A stretch of DNA of 64,000 nt from Streptomyces sp. RPA4-2. Its GTDB lineage: Bacteria; Actinomycetota; Actinomycetes; Streptomycetales; Streptomycetaceae. Every line of letters begins with the position of its first letter. Positions within the stretch are counted from its first letter, which is position 1. The stretch spans positions 8,494,001 to 8,558,000 of the forward strand of contig NZ_CP050975.2 of the NCBI RefSeq assembly GCF_012273515.2, written 5' to 3'. A model generated the notes under the pieces. The model was not told the DNA's origin. It saw only the letters and a program-made list of their open reading frames with translations, and did no database searches. Below, piece by piece: positions 52,801-62,187 of this stretch. The position numbers and the translations under genes were made by a program.

Positions 52801-52901
52801 GAGTTCAACTCGGCTGCACCGCCGTGTGATTGTGTTGCTCACCGGCTCGGAAATGCAGCCGATCATCCGGAACGTGTTCGGCGGTATCCCTCGGATATGC
52901 G

Positions 52902-53186
52902 GACGCGGAGTGGGCGGTGGTGCGGCCGCTGCTGCCGGGCTGGATGCGCGGCCGGGGTGGGCAGCCGGAGGCGTACTGCCACGGCGCGATACTCGATGCG
53001 ATCCGCTATCTCGTCGACAATGGCATCAAGTGGTGGGCGATGCCGGTGGACTTCCCGCCATGGGACCGGGTATACGCGTTTTTCCGCCGCTGGCGTGACC
53101 ACGTGCTGGTCAGGGAGTTCCACGACCGACTGCGCGCCAGGGTCCGCGAGAAGCTGGGCCGCGACGCGGAGCCGACGGCCGGGTGA
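52902..53186 (+). CDS. IS5 family transposase, N-terminal frame
   Basis: Reads YADAEWAVVRPLLPGWMRGRGGQPEAYCHGAILDAIRYLVDNGIKWWAMPVDFPPWDRVYAFFRRW, the DUF4096-type N-terminal domain of IS5 transposases. The start is lost by a frame change near 52902. It overlaps the next frame in GTGA, where a programmed shift would normally join them. Confidence 0.8.
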   Translation, partial: DAEWAVVRPLLPGWMRGRGGQPEAYCHGAILDAIRYLVDNGIKWWAMPVDFPPWDRVYAFFRRWRDHVLVREFHDRLRARVREKLGRDAEPTAG

Positions 53187-53674
53187 TCGACTCGCAGTCG
53201 GTCAAGGCGGACGCCGTCGCCGGCTCCGAAAGCCGTGGGTTCGACGGCGGGAAGCTGGTCAACGGGCGCAAGCGGCACGTCGTGGTCGACACGCTCGGCC
53301 TGCTGCTGGGTGTGATGGTCACCGCCGCGGACACCGGCGATCGCGTCGCCGCACGGGTCCTGCTCGGGCAGGTGACCTGCGCGCACCACCGGCTCGCCCT
53401 GATCTGGGCCGACGGCGGCTACACCGGTAGTCTGATCGAGTTCTGCCTGGCCGTGTTCGCGCTGGTGCTGGCGATCGTCAAACGCAGCGACGGCCAGAAG
53501 GGGTTCGTGGTGCTGCACAAGCGGTGGATCGTCGAGCGGTTCTTCGCCCACCTGATGCGCACCCGCCGCCTGGTGCGCGACTTCGAGCGCCGCACCACCA
53601 GCGCCGAAGCGATGGTCTACTGGTCGATGATCCTGTTCATGACGCGCCGCCTTGCCCGGTCACACTCTGGGTGA
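53183..53674 (+). CDS. IS5 family transposase, catalytic frame
   Basis: 163 residues with the DDE core: IDSQSVKADAVAG, GRKRHVVVDTLGLLLGVMVTAADTGDR, ADGGYTGSLIEF and the catalytic Glu in KRWIVERFFAHLMRTRRLVRDFE. The catalytic residues are intact; the first frame is not. GTG 53183 overlaps the previous TGA. Confidence 0.85.
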   Translation: MIDSQSVKADAVAGSESRGFDGGKLVNGRKRHVVVDTLGLLLGVMVTAADTGDRVAARVLLGQVTCAHHRLALIWADGGYTGSLIEFCLAVFALVLAIVKRSDGQKGFVVLHKRWIVERFFAHLMRTRRLVRDFERRTTSAEAMVYWSMILFMTRRLARSHSG

Positions 53675-54205
53675 GGGTAAAGCGGCCCGGGGCTGCTGCT
53701 CGGCCAACCAGCCCCGCGCGACCAGGCGTTTCGCCTTCGACCGCAATGCGTCCACCCGTGCCGGCACCACGGCCATGCCAAACGCCGCAGCCATCTCCTG
53801 GCAGGTCAGCGGTCCTTGATGGAGACGGGCCCGGTCCGCGAGCGCCTGCAGGATGCGCTGGTAGTCCACTGACAGCACCGACCAGGGCAGCCCCACAGGC
53901 CACATCGGAACCTGCGACTTCGTCTTGCCTCCGGCAGCTGCGGCATCTTTCCGGTCTGCTCCCCGGCGGCCGGCGCGGTCCCCTCGGCTCGGGTGGGGTC
54001 CTGCCCGCTCTCATCCACGGGGGCCAGCACCTCGCCGACCCGTGAGCAGGCGATGGCCCACTCTTTCCATTCCCGCTCGGCCACGGCCAACTCGGCCTGG
54101 ACACGGTCGGCTTCTTCCCGCAGCTCGTTATCACGACGACGAGCACCCAGCTCACGCTGTTCCAATAGCCCAACCACCGACGGCATCCACGACCTCCCGG
54201 GCAGC
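53660..54205 (-). pseudogene. frameshifted hypothetical protein often next to insertion sequences
   Basis: The first frame reads SVVGLLEQRELGARRRDNELREEADRVQAELAVAEREWKEWAIACSRVGEVLAP, and after a break the second reads LPWSVLSVDYQRILQALADRARLHQGPLTCQEMAAAFGM, then ALRSKAKRLVARGWLAEQ. This coiled-coil plus winged-helix protein recurs in Streptomyces, often near transposases. The break lies near 53900. Its 3' end meets the IS5 element. Confidence 0.55.
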
Positions 54206-54298
54206 GACAGCACGACAGGCCACAACTCCCACGGGATCACCGATCCCATGTCCGACCAGCGGAAACGCAGTCCTCAAGCCCGGAAAGGCAACAGCCTC

Positions 54299-54859
54299 TC
54301 AGGCCCTGCTCCAGGCGTCGAGGAATGCTTTGCGTCCTGTCGGATCGTCGAACCTGCGGTCTGCGTGCAGGACGCGCCAGGCGGTGAGTTCGAGGTCACG
54401 GAGCCATAGTTCTCCGATGACCTGTGTCTTGAGGTCGGGAAAATGGTCGGACTCGGCGAGGGCCTGACCGATTACCTCCCCGGCTGCGACGCGCTGGGGC
54501 GGGGTCATCTCATCGACAGCCGACAGGATGTGTCGGGCCAGCTCAATTCCTTCTCCCGCCAGGGAACGCAGCACCGAAGCCTTGATGTTGGCGGGCAGGA
54601 GGTACGCGGTGCCCGAAGACCTCCACAGCTCTGACCAGAAGCGTTCTCCCATCTCGGTGGGGGCAGGCAGCGCGGCCAGCAACCCCAGGAGATGGCCGGT
54701 GGCCGCATACCCGTCGGAGTGGGCAGCTGCGACGACGGCGATGCCGGCGACGCACTGCACATCGAGATCGCCGGCTTCCCGTTGCCGAGCCAGACCCAGG
54801 TGGTGTTCCAACTGGTCGGCGAGGGGGTCGGACAGGTGGGGGCGGACCTCAGGAAGCAT
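54299..54859 (-). CDS. hypothetical helical protein
   Basis: A 186-residue soluble protein, rich in Ala and Leu and probably all-helical, perhaps HEAT-like: ADQLEHHLGLARQREAGDLD, then VAAAHSDGYAATGHLLGLLAALPAPTEMGERFW and LAGEGIELARHILSAVDEMTPPQRVAAGEVIGQAL. No known motif. ATG 54859 follows AAGGA by 8 nt. It is divergent from the hemolysin III gene. Function unknown. Confidence 0.65.
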   Translation of the reverse strand: MLPEVRPHLSDPLADQLEHHLGLARQREAGDLDVQCVAGIAVVAAAHSDGYAATGHLLGLLAALPAPTEMGERFWSELWRSSGTAYLLPANIKASVLRSLAGEGIELARHILSAVDEMTPPQRVAAGEVIGQALAESDHFPDLKTQVIGELWLRDLELTAWRVLHADRRFDDPTGRKAFLDAWSRA

Positions 54860-55122
54860 CGGCGATCCTTGCGCGCAGGGGAGCGGAGATACCCGCTCGG
54901 GAGCTCTCATCGTTCCCATGGGGAGCTGATCTACTCCGCTTCGGGGTCAATGGGCGCCAGCAGTAACGGGCCGGAGTTCACGCGACGGCGAAGTGGCCCA
55001 TTTCTGCCGACGCGGCCTGCCTGCTTGAGACCGACCTTGCGGAAAACTGTCCGGGTGCGGTCTTTTAACATGGCCGCATGATCACCGGTGATGCCCGGGA
55101 GTCCGAGGGAGGACGAGAAGCC

Positions 55123-55908
55123 GTGTCGCACGAAGCTGCGGAAGCCGAATGCACGTACGCCGCCGCAGTGCGTGGAGAACACCATGAAGACGGGCAGCCC
55201 TGCGCATCACACGGTGACGATGCAGGGGAGGGCGCGCATTCGGTTGCCGCTCTGGTGGAGCGGGCGGCCGACTTGGCCGAACCGATCAAGCCGAGGCTGC
55301 GGGGCTGGCTCCATGCAGGAATGGTTCCCGCCTCACTGATCGCCGGCATCGTGCTCATCTGCCTGGCCCGCACCCCGCGGGCAGCCGTGGCCTGCGCCGT
55401 GTACTCGGTCACCGCCTGGCTGCTGTTCGCCACGAGCGCCATCTACCACCGTGGCACCTGGGGGCCGCGCGGCGAGGCGATCCTGCGGCGTCTCGACCAC
55501 GCCAACATCTTCCTGATCATCGCCGGTACCTGCACGCCCCTTGCGGTGGTCCTTCTCCCGCCCAGCCGGCGGTCCGTGCTGCTGTGGATCGTGTGGGCGG
55601 GCGCATTGGCCGGCATCGCCTTCCGGGTCCTGTGGGTCGGAGCCCCGCGCTGGCTCTACACCCCGTGCTACCTCGCCCTGGGATGGGCACCGGTGCGCTA
55701 CCTGCCCGACTTCCTGCACACCGGCGGAGTGGCCGTACTCGCCCTGGTGGTGGCCGGCGGTCTTCTCTACAGTGCGGGCGCGGTCGTCTATGGTCTGCAG
55801 CGCCCCGACCCCTCGCCGCGGTGGTTCGGCTTCCACGAGGTGTTCCACGCCCTGACCGTGGCTGCCTTCACGGCGCACTACATCGCCATCTCCCTCGCCG
55901 TCTACTGA
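55123..55908 (+). CDS. hemolysin III / PAQR family membrane protein
   Basis: A 261-residue seven-helix membrane protein. RLRGWLHAGMVPASLIAGIVLICLA opens the core; family motifs are SAIYHRGTWG, RRLDHANIFLIIAGTCTPLAV and FGFHEVFHALTVAAFTAHYIA, which hold the conserved His/Asp zinc site of PAQR proteins. An acidic N-terminal extension of about 55 residues precedes the first helix. GTG 55123 was chosen because GGGAGGA lies 9 nt upstream; ATG 55078 is possible without a ribosome site. The real substrate of bacterial YqfA/HlyIII proteins is unknown. Confidence 0.88.
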   Translation: MSHEAAEAECTYAAAVRGEHHEDGQPCASHGDDAGEGAHSVAALVERAADLAEPIKPRLRGWLHAGMVPASLIAGIVLICLARTPRAAVACAVYSVTAWLLFATSAIYHRGTWGPRGEAILRRLDHANIFLIIAGTCTPLAVVLLPPSRRSVLLWIVWAGALAGIAFRVLWVGAPRWLYTPCYLALGWAPVRYLPDFLHTGGVAVLALVVAGGLLYSAGAVVYGLQRPDPSPRWFGFHEVFHALTVAAFTAHYIAISLAVY

Positions 55909-56076
55909 CCGCGACAACGTATGGCCCGCGCCGCCGGGCACGCACGTTGCTGCGTGCCAGGGCGCGACGGGTCGGACGGCAGCCGAGGCATCACACTGCA
56001 CGCGAGAGCCGTCCGCTCCTCCGCTTCGCCTGCCTACACGGGCCCAGCCGAAGCGGGGTAGCGGAGCGGTCTCGGG

Positions 56077-57393
56077 TCATTCTCCGCAGGTAGTCCCCTC
56101 CGGAGGTGAGGGGGCGGAGGCGTCGGCAAGGTCGGCGCCGGTGTCGGCGTCCCGATGGGAGTGGCCGATGCCGTGCCAGTCCAGGCACATGACGGTCGCG
56201 TCGTCCTGCAAGTGACCGTGGTTGGCCTCGACGACCGCGGCGATGAGGGCGCGGGCGGCCTCGCGGGGATGCAGCGCGCGAGTGCGGACGATCAGGTCCG
56301 GCAGATCAAGGGTGTGGGCGTTGCGGTCCAGCATGCCGTCGGTCAGCATCACCAGCCGGTCGCCCGGCCGCAGGTCCAGCGACTGGACCCGGTAGCTGCG
56401 CGGTGCGTGGAAGCCGAACGGCATGTCGACCTTCGGAGTGATCTCCTGCACCTGTCCGTCCCGCATCCTCAGCGGCCAGGGGTGCCCGGCGTTGACGAAC
56501 TCGGTGGTACCGTCGCGCAGGCTGATCCGCAGGAGCTGCCCGGTGACGTAGCCCTGGCGGCCGTGCTCGTGCACGGCCTGATCGGCCTGACGGCCCTGTT
56601 CGGCGAGGTTGGCGCCGGCCCGCCGTGCCCGGCGCAGGGCACCCACCAGGAGAGTTGCGAGCAACGCGGCATCGACATCGTGGCCCATGGCATCGGTGAC
56701 GGAGAGCTGGACCGTGTCCCGGTCGACCACGTAGTCGAAGGTGTCGCCCCCGACGTGGTCGGCCGGCTCCAGCGCCCCGGCCACCGCGAACTGCGCCGCC
56801 TCACACGCCAACGACGCCGGGAGCAGCCGGTGCTGGATCTCGGCGGCCAGGCTCAAGGGGGCGGTGCGGCGCCCCCACTGGTACACGTCGGTGAAGGACC
56901 GGTTCGCGATGACGATGTACGCCAGGGCGTGCGCGGTCTCGCTGACCTCTTGCATCGCCTCCGCGTCCGGTGCCGCGGGCAGGAACAGTTCCAGGAGCCC
57001 GATGGCGTCCCCGCGGTTGGTCACCGGGGCGACGAGCCGCACCAGACCGCCCTCGCCCATGTCCTCCACGCTCGGCCGCTGGGTGCGGATCACGTCGTCG
57101 TAGAGGGTTCCCCGCAGCGTGATGCGCCGCGCGGGCTCGTCGGTCTCGACGCTGCCCGCCGCCCCCAGCCGTACGACCGAGCCGCCGGTGAAGTCGGTGA
57201 TCAGGAACGACACCGAAGCGGCCCCGAGGTGCTCCTTGAGTATCCGAGCGACCACGTCAAGGGACTCCACCGGCGCCGCGGCCTCCGCCGCCGCCAGCGC
57301 CCCCGCCAAAGTCATCGCGCTGCCCCGCCCACCCCTGCTGTCGGGAAGACGAGGGGTCGGCCTGCCTTCTTCGTCAGGCCCGCATACGGTCAC
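56077..57393 (-). CDS. GAF-SpoIIE (PP2C) serine phosphatase, copy 2
   Basis: A 438-residue paralogue of the phosphatase at 20348-21655, with the same domain order: GAF (about 45-190) and PP2C (205-410) with HVGGDTFDYV, VTDAMGHDVDAAL, NAGHPWPLRM, LTDGMLDR and QDDATVMCLD. GTG 57393 follows AGGGAG by 5 nt; the frame is open 30 bp further. No STAS or kinase gene is adjacent, so it may act on substrates shared with copy 1. Confidence 0.9.
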   Translation of the reverse strand: MTVCGPDEEGRPTPRLPDSRGGRGSAMTLAGALAAAEAAAPVESLDVVARILKEHLGAASVSFLITDFTGGSVVRLGAAGSVETDEPARRITLRGTLYDDVIRTQRPSVEDMGEGGLVRLVAPVTNRGDAIGLLELFLPAAPDAEAMQEVSETAHALAYIVIANRSFTDVYQWGRRTAPLSLAAEIQHRLLPASLACEAAQFAVAGALEPADHVGGDTFDYVVDRDTVQLSVTDAMGHDVDAALLATLLVGALRRARRAGANLAEQGRQADQAVHEHGRQGYVTGQLLRISLRDGTTEFVNAGHPWPLRMRDGQVQEITPKVDMPFGFHAPRSYRVQSLDLRPGDRLVMLTDGMLDRNAHTLDLPDLIVRTRALHPREAARALIAAVVEANHGHLQDDATVMCLDWHGIGHSHRDADTGADLADASAPSPPEGTTCGE

Positions 57394-57778
57394 GGTGACT
57401 CCCTGCTCTTTACTGCCCGCCAACGCTCAGGGCTCTAGCCGAGTGGGCGAGGGGCGGCGTCAGGACCCGGTGCCGGGCAAGTGTCATTGCACCACAAAGC
57501 CCCTGAATAGTCGTCAATGTCCGCCCCGGACTCCGCGGCCGTACGCCCCGTCCGTGCGACACGTGCAGGCCCGCCTGCCGAGATCCTCACCGGCCGGCAG
57601 GTGAGCGGGTGGTTGAGGCATTGACGATCTTCGTTAGGGTCCCCAGGGCCTTTGATCGCGCGACGGCACTTTCCTGCCCGCTGCACATGCCCCTGGCCTT
57701 TCGCCCGCTCACGCTGGCTGTGACGGGTGTCAGCCTCCGTCGCCGCCGAGGGCGACTACCTCCCGGTTGGACCCACAA
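57394..57778. other. intergenic between divergent units
   Basis: 385 bp between the minus-strand phosphatase start and the promoter of the MerR leader copy B. No gene or clear operator was recognised. Confidence 0.5.
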
Positions 57779-57797
57779 AAATCTATGCTGGCTGGAG

Positions 57798-57826
57798 TAG
57801 ACATTGGGAGATCGCCTGGCTATGGT
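57798..57826 (+). promoter_or_regulatory. promoter of MerR leader, copy B
   Basis: -35 TAGACA (57798-57803), 17-bp spacer, -10 TATGGT (57821-57826), the same hexamers and spacing as copy A (42038-42066), while the spacer differs at several positions. Start of transcription expected near 57833. Confidence 0.65.
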
Positions 57827-57832
57827 TTCTCT

Positions 57833-58525
57833 CGTAGCCGAGATCAGCAGGGCCTGGCAGACACGAACTGCCGGGCAGCAGTGCACGCAGTTGGAATGTG
57901 TAGGACGGTGCGGTGGTGGAGTTCCGAAGCCAGGGTTGTTGCAGGACGGCGACGGGGCTGACGACCGCACCGGGTGGCCCGCAGTGATCAGGGGCCGCCG
58001 TGAGCAGGACCGCAATTGAAGCAAGTGCATTACTCGTTAGAGCAGTTCGCAGTACTCAGCAGTGGAGTCAGCAAGTGGTTCCTCGGTGAAGGCGTCGGCT
58101 GCGGGCGCGCGCACCGGGAGGTTCGGTAGTGGGGTTCTAAGCCAGAGCAGTAGTCGCAGGACGGGCGACGGGGCTGGCTGCCGAAGAGTGACGCTGTCAC
58201 AGGTCACCGAGCAGGTCGCATCACCAGCAGTACGCAGTACAGCAGTACCAGCAGTTAGTTGATCCCAGAGGGAAAGAACGGAGGGGCCGAGCGCCATCAG
58301 GATCGCCCGGGCGGAATTGCTGAGCCCGGGTACCGCAGGACATCGATAGTGAGGTGGTCTCCGGTCGAGCAACCGCGATCCCCGCATTCCCCGTCCTCTT
58401 CCGGGCGGGCGTGCGGACACAGAAGGCCGGCGCAGTACCAGGGCCGGCAGATGGTGTAGCAGTTCCTTCGGGGCCCTGGCGCGACGAGCGCCAGGGCCCC
58501 TCCACGCGTTCCACAGAGAGGTGCA
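57833..58525 (+). promoter_or_regulatory. long structured leader of the MerR-like gene, copy B
   Basis: About 690 nt, homologous to 42073-42746 over its whole length with indels. GGCAG-ACACGAA-CTGCC (57856-57872) is the conserved 5' hairpin. The most variable part (about 58180-58260) is a cluster of CAGTA/GCAGT repeats in both copies. The 3' hairpin at 58470-58500 precedes the ribosome site. Confidence 0.6.
58470..58500 (+). terminator. leader hairpin, copy B (attenuator candidate)
   Basis: GGGGCCCTGGCGC (58470-58482), loop GACGA, GCGCCAGGGCCCC (58488-58500). Perfect 13-bp stem, compensated relative to copy A, ending 25 bp before the ATG. Confidence 0.7.
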
Positions 58526-58864
58526 ATGACAGCAGACGACTCGTTCGGCCGGCTCGACGACGACAACTTCCCCGCCTACACGATGGGCCGGGCCGCCGAG
58601 ATGCTCGGCACCACCCAGGGCTTCCTGCGCGCCCTCGGCGAAGCCCGCCTGATCACACCGCTGCGCTCCGCGGGCGGCCACCGCCGCTACTCCCGCTACC
58701 AGCTGCGCATCGCCGCCCGCGCCCGGGAACTCGTCGACCAGGGCACACCGATCGAGGCCGCCTGCCGCATCATCATCCTCGAGGACCAGCTCGAAGAAGC
58801 ACAGCGCATCAACGCCGAATACCTTCGAGTCGCCGGATCGGCGAATCCGGCGAGTGCGGCCTGA
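58526..58864 (+). CDS. short MerR-like DNA-binding regulator, copy B
   Basis: A 112-residue protein that differs from copy A (42747-43085) at only about a dozen positions, mostly in the N-terminus and the last residues. Winged helix [25 protein letters not shown] and [11 protein letters not shown], then a coiled coil. Same GAGAGGTG ribosome site. Two nearly identical regulators would bind the same DNA sites and may form mixed dimers. Confidence 0.9.
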   Translation: MTADDSFGRLDDDNFPAYTMGRAAEMLGTTQGFLRALGEARLITPLRSAGGHRRYSRYQLRIAARARELVDQGTPIEAACRIIILEDQLEEAQRINAEYLRVAGSANPASAA

Positions 58865-59019
58865 GAAGGCCAAGAACTGCGGGCTCATCCAGAAGTCGCT
58901 GCCTGGACTCATCTCGGACTGCCCGGGGCGTACAGCGTTCCGGGCGGCCCCTCCCGACCAGCCTGCACCGCAACGGCCGCGGCCAACACGCCCACACGGG
59001 TTTAAGGGCCCGAAATGGA

Positions 59020-59292
59020 TCAGATTCGTGCGTTGAAGTCCTCCAGGGTCTTGACCTGAGGAAAGTGGGCGGTGCGGATCCGCATCACGGTGCCCTTTGA
59101 CTCCCGGTCGGCGACCTGCCGCTGCAGCAGGGCCGCCAGATAATCCTCGTGGGACCAGTTCTCATCGCGGGCCTGGGCGGCCAGGTCCTCCCAGCAGGCC
59201 CCGATCCTCGAGGTCTTCAGGACCCGGGTCAGGTAGGCGATCATGGACGGCAGGCCGTCCTTCGTCGCCGTGGTGATGGCGGTGGAGCTCAC
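59020..59292 (-). pseudogene. IS21 family IstB, truncated
   Basis: 90 residues of the IstB ATPase N-terminus (MIAYLTRVLKTSRIGACWED, LAAQARDENWSHEDYLAALLQRQVADRESKG), ending in TLEDFNARI and a stop where the family continues for about 170 residues with the AAA motifs. GTG 59292 overlaps the IstA stop (GTGA), the usual IS21 arrangement. The Walker A region is absent. Confidence 0.85.
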
Positions 59293-60026
59293 GTGTCACT
59301 CTGCTTTCGTTGGCGGCTGATCGAAGTCGACGCCGAACAGGGCGTCGTAGTCGGGCAGGGCCCGAAGGGCGACGGCATGGCCGTCGGTGTGCCGGCGGGT
59401 CGATGTCTGGCGTCGTGGTCCGCGGCCAGGTCCTGGCGCATCCGCGTGGCCGTGGCGGCATGGGCGGGATCGGTGACCACCGCCTGCTTCGCCCAGGACC
59501 GTTCGTGGCGGGCGACGACCTGGCCGTCGCAGAACACCACCACCTCCTCGAGGGAGGCGGTGACGTCGATGAACCGGCCGATGACCTGCGGGTCGACCGA
59601 GTAGTCGCCGGTGTCGACCCGGACGTAGTAGTCACGGGCGAGCCAGATCCTCGAGCTCAGGCCGGTCGGCGGCTCCAGGGGCGGCAGCGGCGTCATCGAC
59701 AGGTAGTCCCGCTCCAACAGGTCGACCGGGCGGCCCTGGATCGAGCGGACCGTGCGCGAGTTCGCCTTGATCAGCCAGTCCTCGAGCTCCTGGTTGAAGT
59801 CCGCCGGGGAGGCGAACTGCCGGCCGGGCAGGAACGAGGTCTCCAGGTAGCCGTTGCTCCGCTCGACCATCCCCTTGTATTCAGGGTCGCGGGGCGGCGC
59901 GAGCTTGATCCTGGTGGCCAGAGTTCCGGCGAACGCCGCCGCCGGAACGGTGAGTTTCCCGCTGCCGCCGATCGCCGCTTCCCGGTCCCAGACCAGCGTC
60001 TTGGGGATCCGGCCGACCTGGCTCAT
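59289..60026 (-). pseudogene. IS21 family IstA, N-terminally truncated
   Basis: 245 residues of the C-terminal half of an IS21 transposase: [58 protein letters not shown]. The second Asp and the catalytic Glu (MVERSNGY) are present, but the helix-turn-helix and the first Asp are missing; a TAA lies just upstream of the first Met. Its truncated end abuts the HAD remnant at about 60030-60060. Confidence 0.85.
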
Positions 60027-60055
60027 CTGTTAGACCCTCTGCCCACCCAGCGACG

Positions 60056-60241
60056 TTCTCCTGGAGGGTGGACGGTGTGCGCAGCTTCCTCGCCTCGCGC
60101 GGCATCAAGCTTCCCGAGGGCTCCCCGGACGACGAGGGCGACACGGTGCGGGGTCTAGGGAATCGCAAGAACGATCGCGCTGAACGGTGTCCAACGTTGC
60201 TCGGGGCCCCCATTGCCGGGGAGCCTGTGAAACCGATGTAG
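60056..60241 (+). pseudogene. internal fragment of a HAD-IA hydrolase
   Basis: The frame reads [20 protein letters not shown], then [19 protein letters not shown]. This is the cap region of beta-phosphoglucomutase/trehalose-associated HAD hydrolases (VDG-R-FLxSRGIxLPEGxPDD...VxGLGNRKN). Nothing before or after is preserved. The IS21 remnant adjoins its 5' side, which suggests the gene was lost through that element. Confidence 0.6.
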
Positions 60242-60411
60242 CCATATCATGAAAGAAGCGGCCGAGGCTGGCCTGGTCCGGTTGCACCTCCATGAGGACA
60301 CCGACCTGGTCGTTCCCTGAGACCCTTGTGAGCGCGAGCTCCTGAGACGCTCGACAGCTTCTGTGACGGAGGCGAGCTCTCTGGCGGGGGAGGCCACGCA
60401 CGAGAGGTGAC

Positions 60412-62187
60412 GTGGTGGCTACGTTGATGGCAGTGAACGTCGGAATGCCGCACGACGTGCCCTGGCACGGAAAGACGGTGTACACCGGCGTGTACAAGCA
60501 GACCGTCACCGGGCCGCGGATGGTGAGGCGCCTCAATATCGACGGAGATGGCCAGGGCGATCTGGGCGGGCACGGCGGCGAGCAGCGGGCAGTACTGGTG
60601 TACCAGGCAGACTCCTACCGGTTCTGGGAAATGGAGCTGGGACGCAGGAACTTGCGGCCGGGCGAGTTCGGTGAGAATTTCACCGTGGATGGCCTTGCGG
60701 ACGATGAGGTTTGCATCGGGGACCGATACCGCATCGGCGACGCGCTCTTCGAGGTCACACAGCCTCGGGTGACGTGCTACCGGGTGGGCCTGCGCATGGG
60801 GGAGCCGCAGATGGCGGCGCTGATGGTGTCCCGTCGCCGCCCGGGCTTCTACATGCGGGTGCTCGAGGAGGGTGAGGTAGAAGCCGGGCAGGAGATTGTC
60901 AAGGTATCCACCGGTGTGGAGGCGATGACCGTTGAGGAGATCGACGGGGTGCTCTACCTACCGGGACACACCCGTGCGCAGGTCGAGCGGGCATTGCGCA
61001 TCCCAGCACTCAGCCCGGGATGGCAGGGGTCCATGCACACGCTCCTGGACCAGGCCGACGGAGACACTGATCGCTCCTCGGGCAGCGCCGGGCTCACTGC
61101 AGCGGCCGGCGCCCCGCCGCCCGGCTGGCGAGGGTTCCGCCCCCTGACCGTCACGCACATTCAGCCCGAAAGTCCGAGTGTGTTCTCCCTGTCCCTCACC
61201 TCAGCCGACGGTTCAGCGCTGCCGGCTGCCTCGCCCGGTCAGTTCCTTACCGTGAAGGTCCCGCTCGAGGCAGACGTGCCGCCTCTGATCCGCAGCTACT
61301 CGTTGTCCGGCGAGCCCAGAGCAGGCATGTACCGGATCAGCGTCAAGGTGGAACCGTACGGAGCGGCCAGTAACCGGTTGCGCACCCGCGTCCGAGTCGG
61401 CGACAGCCTCGATGCCGCCGCGCCCCGCGGATCGTTCTGCCTGTCCAAGGGCAGCAACCCGGTGGTGCTGTTGTCCGCCGGAGTGGGGGTGACTCCCCTG
61501 CTGGCCATGCTCCACGCGCTGGCACGCGACCGTTCCACGCGGGAGGTGTGGTGGCTGCACGCAGCCCGTAACGGTACCGAGCATCCCTTTGCTCAGGAGA
61601 GCCGCGGCCTGATCGAAGAACTCGCGAACGCCCGATCGGCCATCTACTACAGCAAACCGAATGACGCCGACCGTCAGGGCGTGGACTACACAATGGCTGG
61701 CCGACTCTCGCCCGATCGCATCGTCGGTCTCGGCCTGCCGACCGACGCCGACGCCTACCTGTGCGGGCCCGTGGGCTTCATGAACGGCTTCACCACGGCC
61801 CTGGTCGACGCCGGTCTGGAACCGTCCCGGGTGCACACCGAGATCTTCGGCGCCGGGCCCTCCCTTACCCCGGGAATTGAAGGTTCCTCGAGCGTTCCCG
61901 CGCCCCACCAGCCCGCAGGGTCCGTCGGTACCGGACCGTCTGTCTCCTTCGCCCGCAGCGGTCTGACTGTCCCCTGGAACAACACTCAGGCCTCGCTGCT
62001 CGAACTCGCCGAAGCGTGCGACGTCCCCGTCCAGTGGTCGTGCCGCACCGGCGTCTGCCACACCTGCGAACTGGCCCTGATGGCAGGAACCGTCCACTAC
62101 TCGCCGGATCCGGTCGAGCCACCAGCTGAAGGCAACATCCTCATCTGCTGCTCCACGCCCACCGAAGGCGTCATTTTGGATCTGTGA
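60412..62187 (+). CDS. MOSC / ferredoxin-NADP reductase / [2Fe-2S] ferredoxin fusion
   Basis: A 591-residue three-part protein. Residues 1-215 are a YiiM-like MOSC domain (GDLGGHGGEQRAVLVYQ, RPGEFGENFTVDGL, TQPRVTCYRVGLRMG with the probable Moco cysteine). Residues 235-495 are an FNR-type reductase with RSYSLSG for FAD and SAGVGVTPLLAML for NAD(P)H. Residues 515-591 are a plant-type ferredoxin with CRTGVCHTC and a final Cys. Electrons would flow from NAD(P)H through FAD and 2Fe-2S to the molybdenum site, for example to reduce N-hydroxylated compounds. GTG 60412 follows GAGAGGTGA; GTG 60415 and ATG 60427 are alternatives. Confidence 0.92.
   Translation: MVATLMAVNVGMPHDVPWHGKTVYTGVYKQTVTGPRMVRRLNIDGDGQGDLGGHGGEQRAVLVYQADSYRFWEMELGRRNLRPGEFGENFTVDGLADDEVCIGDRYRIGDALFEVTQPRVTCYRVGLRMGEPQMAALMVSRRRPGFYMRVLEEGEVEAGQEIVKVSTGVEAMTVEEIDGVLYLPGHTRAQVERALRIPALSPGWQGSMHTLLDQADGDTDRSSGSAGLTAAAGAPPPGWRGFRPLTVTHIQPESPSVFSLSLTSADGSALPAASPGQFLTVKVPLEADVPPLIRSYSLSGEPRAGMYRISVKVEPYGAASNRLRTRVRVGDSLDAAAPRGSFCLSKGSNPVVLLSAGVGVTPLLAMLHALARDRSTREVWWLHAARNGTEHPFAQESRGLIEELANARSAIYYSKPNDADRQGVDYTMAGRLSPDRIVGLGLPTDADAYLCGPVGFMNGFTTALVDAGLEPSRVHTEIFGAGPSLTPGIEGSSSVPAPHQPAGSVGTGPSVSFARSGLTVPWNNTQASLLELAEACDVPVQWSCRTGVCHTCELALMAGTVHYSPDPVEPPAEGNILICCSTPTEGVILDL

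Larger units (their letters stand above)
52860..53690 (+). mobile_element. IS5-family element (IS427-like), degenerate
   Basis: Two transposase frames on the plus strand in the usual overlapping arrangement; terminal repeats were not identified, so the limits are approximate. The first frame is itself shifted at about 52902 (RRYPSDM in one frame, YADAEWAVVRPLLP in the next), which makes activity unlikely. Confidence 0.7.

Noticed and set aside
56155..57438. Long frame antisense to the second PP2C gene, similar to one antisense to the first copy
   Set aside because: The similarity between the two antisense frames is explained by the duplicated phosphatase genes, not by independent coding selection.
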